Assembly (NCBI GenBank): GCA_910584435.1
Contig: CAJUAP010000061.1
Location: 1-24,064 of the forward strand
Source: an uncultured Acetatifactor sp.
GTDB taxonomy: Bacteria > Bacillota > Clostridia > Lachnospirales > Lachnospiraceae
Direction: 5' to 3'
Length of the DNA: 24,064 nt
The notes under the pieces are model-generated. The model was not told where the DNA came from, searched no databases, and saw nothing but the letters and a program-made list of their open reading frames with translations. Numbering within the stretch: position 1 is the stretch's first letter; every line of letters begins with the position of its first letter. Made by a program: the position numbers and the translations under genes. This document shows positions 23,760 to 24,064 of the stretch, one piece after another.

Positions 23760-24064
23760 AGATCCATTCCTGTCGCCGGATGTATTTTTAATATCGCCGG
23801 AAATACAGGACTGGATAAATGGTTTTCGCATTGCCGGTTTCTTGTGGGTGTGTGGATGCGGCGTTTTAATTGAAATCCTGTGGGGAAAGGTCACAGAGAC
23901 AGAGTATGCTTCTGCCATTATCCGGTTATATGATTACTTCTGGAGATTTGATTCGTTTCATATGGGTAAATCCCAAATGGTCATTTAATGATACTGGAAG
24001 CATTACAGCAAAGGCTGTCACCACATAAGGAGATAATTTGAAAACATAATTGGAATACAGCTTA
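23760..24064 (+). other. 3' flank with weak coding remnant
   Basis: No intact gene is visible in these 305 bases. One frame ending at TAA 23986-23988 reads plausibly as protein (SPEIQDWINGFRIAGFLW then a hydrophobic stretch) but has no start codon with a ribosome site. TCGCCGGA occurs twice at about 23773-23803. I do not recognise the fragment. Confidence 0.3.

Overview
The window looks like chromosomal DNA of an anaerobic gut-type Firmicute, most likely Lachnospiraceae or a close Clostridia relative. This is inferred from the gene families present (large serine recombinase, AAA-ATPase/PD-(D/E)XK proteins, Bce-type module, YicI-type GH31, WYL/DUF3795/TfoX cassette), from strong AGGAGG ribosome sites and from Firmicute-like promoters. 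No rRNA, tRNA or CRISPR array was seen.

Region 1 (1-7070) is accessory DNA. It opens with the 3' part of a large serine recombinase, translationally coupled to a decayed second recombinase N-terminus. Next is an AAA-ATPase/PD-(D/E)XK gene bracketed by two 189-bp diverged direct repeats. In the last 17 codons the repeats differ only at synonymous positions, so they are tails of a lost protein-coding family. Then comes an AT-rich two-gene operon with its own promoter: a tyrosine-recombinase-fold protein that has lost most catalytic residues, overlapping a second AAA-ATPase/PD-(D/E)XK gene. A start-less remnant ORF closes the region.

Region 2 (7081-10439, minus strand) encodes a heterodimeric ABC exporter. 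Both subunits carry an 18-bp tandem repeat array in the linker between membrane and ATPase domains. The two arrays belong to one DNA repeat family but are read in different frames.

Region 3 (10440-14813) is a glycoside-degradation locus: a YicI-type GH31 alpha-xylosidase/alpha-glucosidase, a 33-bp duplication, a short remnant of a GH3 N-terminus, and a GH27 alpha-galactosidase-like enzyme. Each intact enzyme gene has its own good sigma-A-type promoter.

Region 4 (14909-19454) is a complete Bce-type peptide-sensing and detoxification module: OmpR-family regulator, short intramembrane-sensing kinase, ABC ATPase and 10-TM permease with a large extracellular domain. A TTACA-N4-TGTAA palindrome before the transporter genes is a likely regulator site.

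Region 5 (19520-21246) holds a WYL-domain repressor-like gene followed by a DUF3795 gene and a TfoX-N gene, with a TGACAT-N4-ATGTCA palindrome at the promoter between them. A strong terminator ends the unit.

Region 6 (21296-24064) is a broken MacB-type ABC transporter locus. A deletion has joined the ATPase gene, cut just after its signature motif, out of frame to the interior of the permease gene. The last 300 bases hold only a weak coding remnant.
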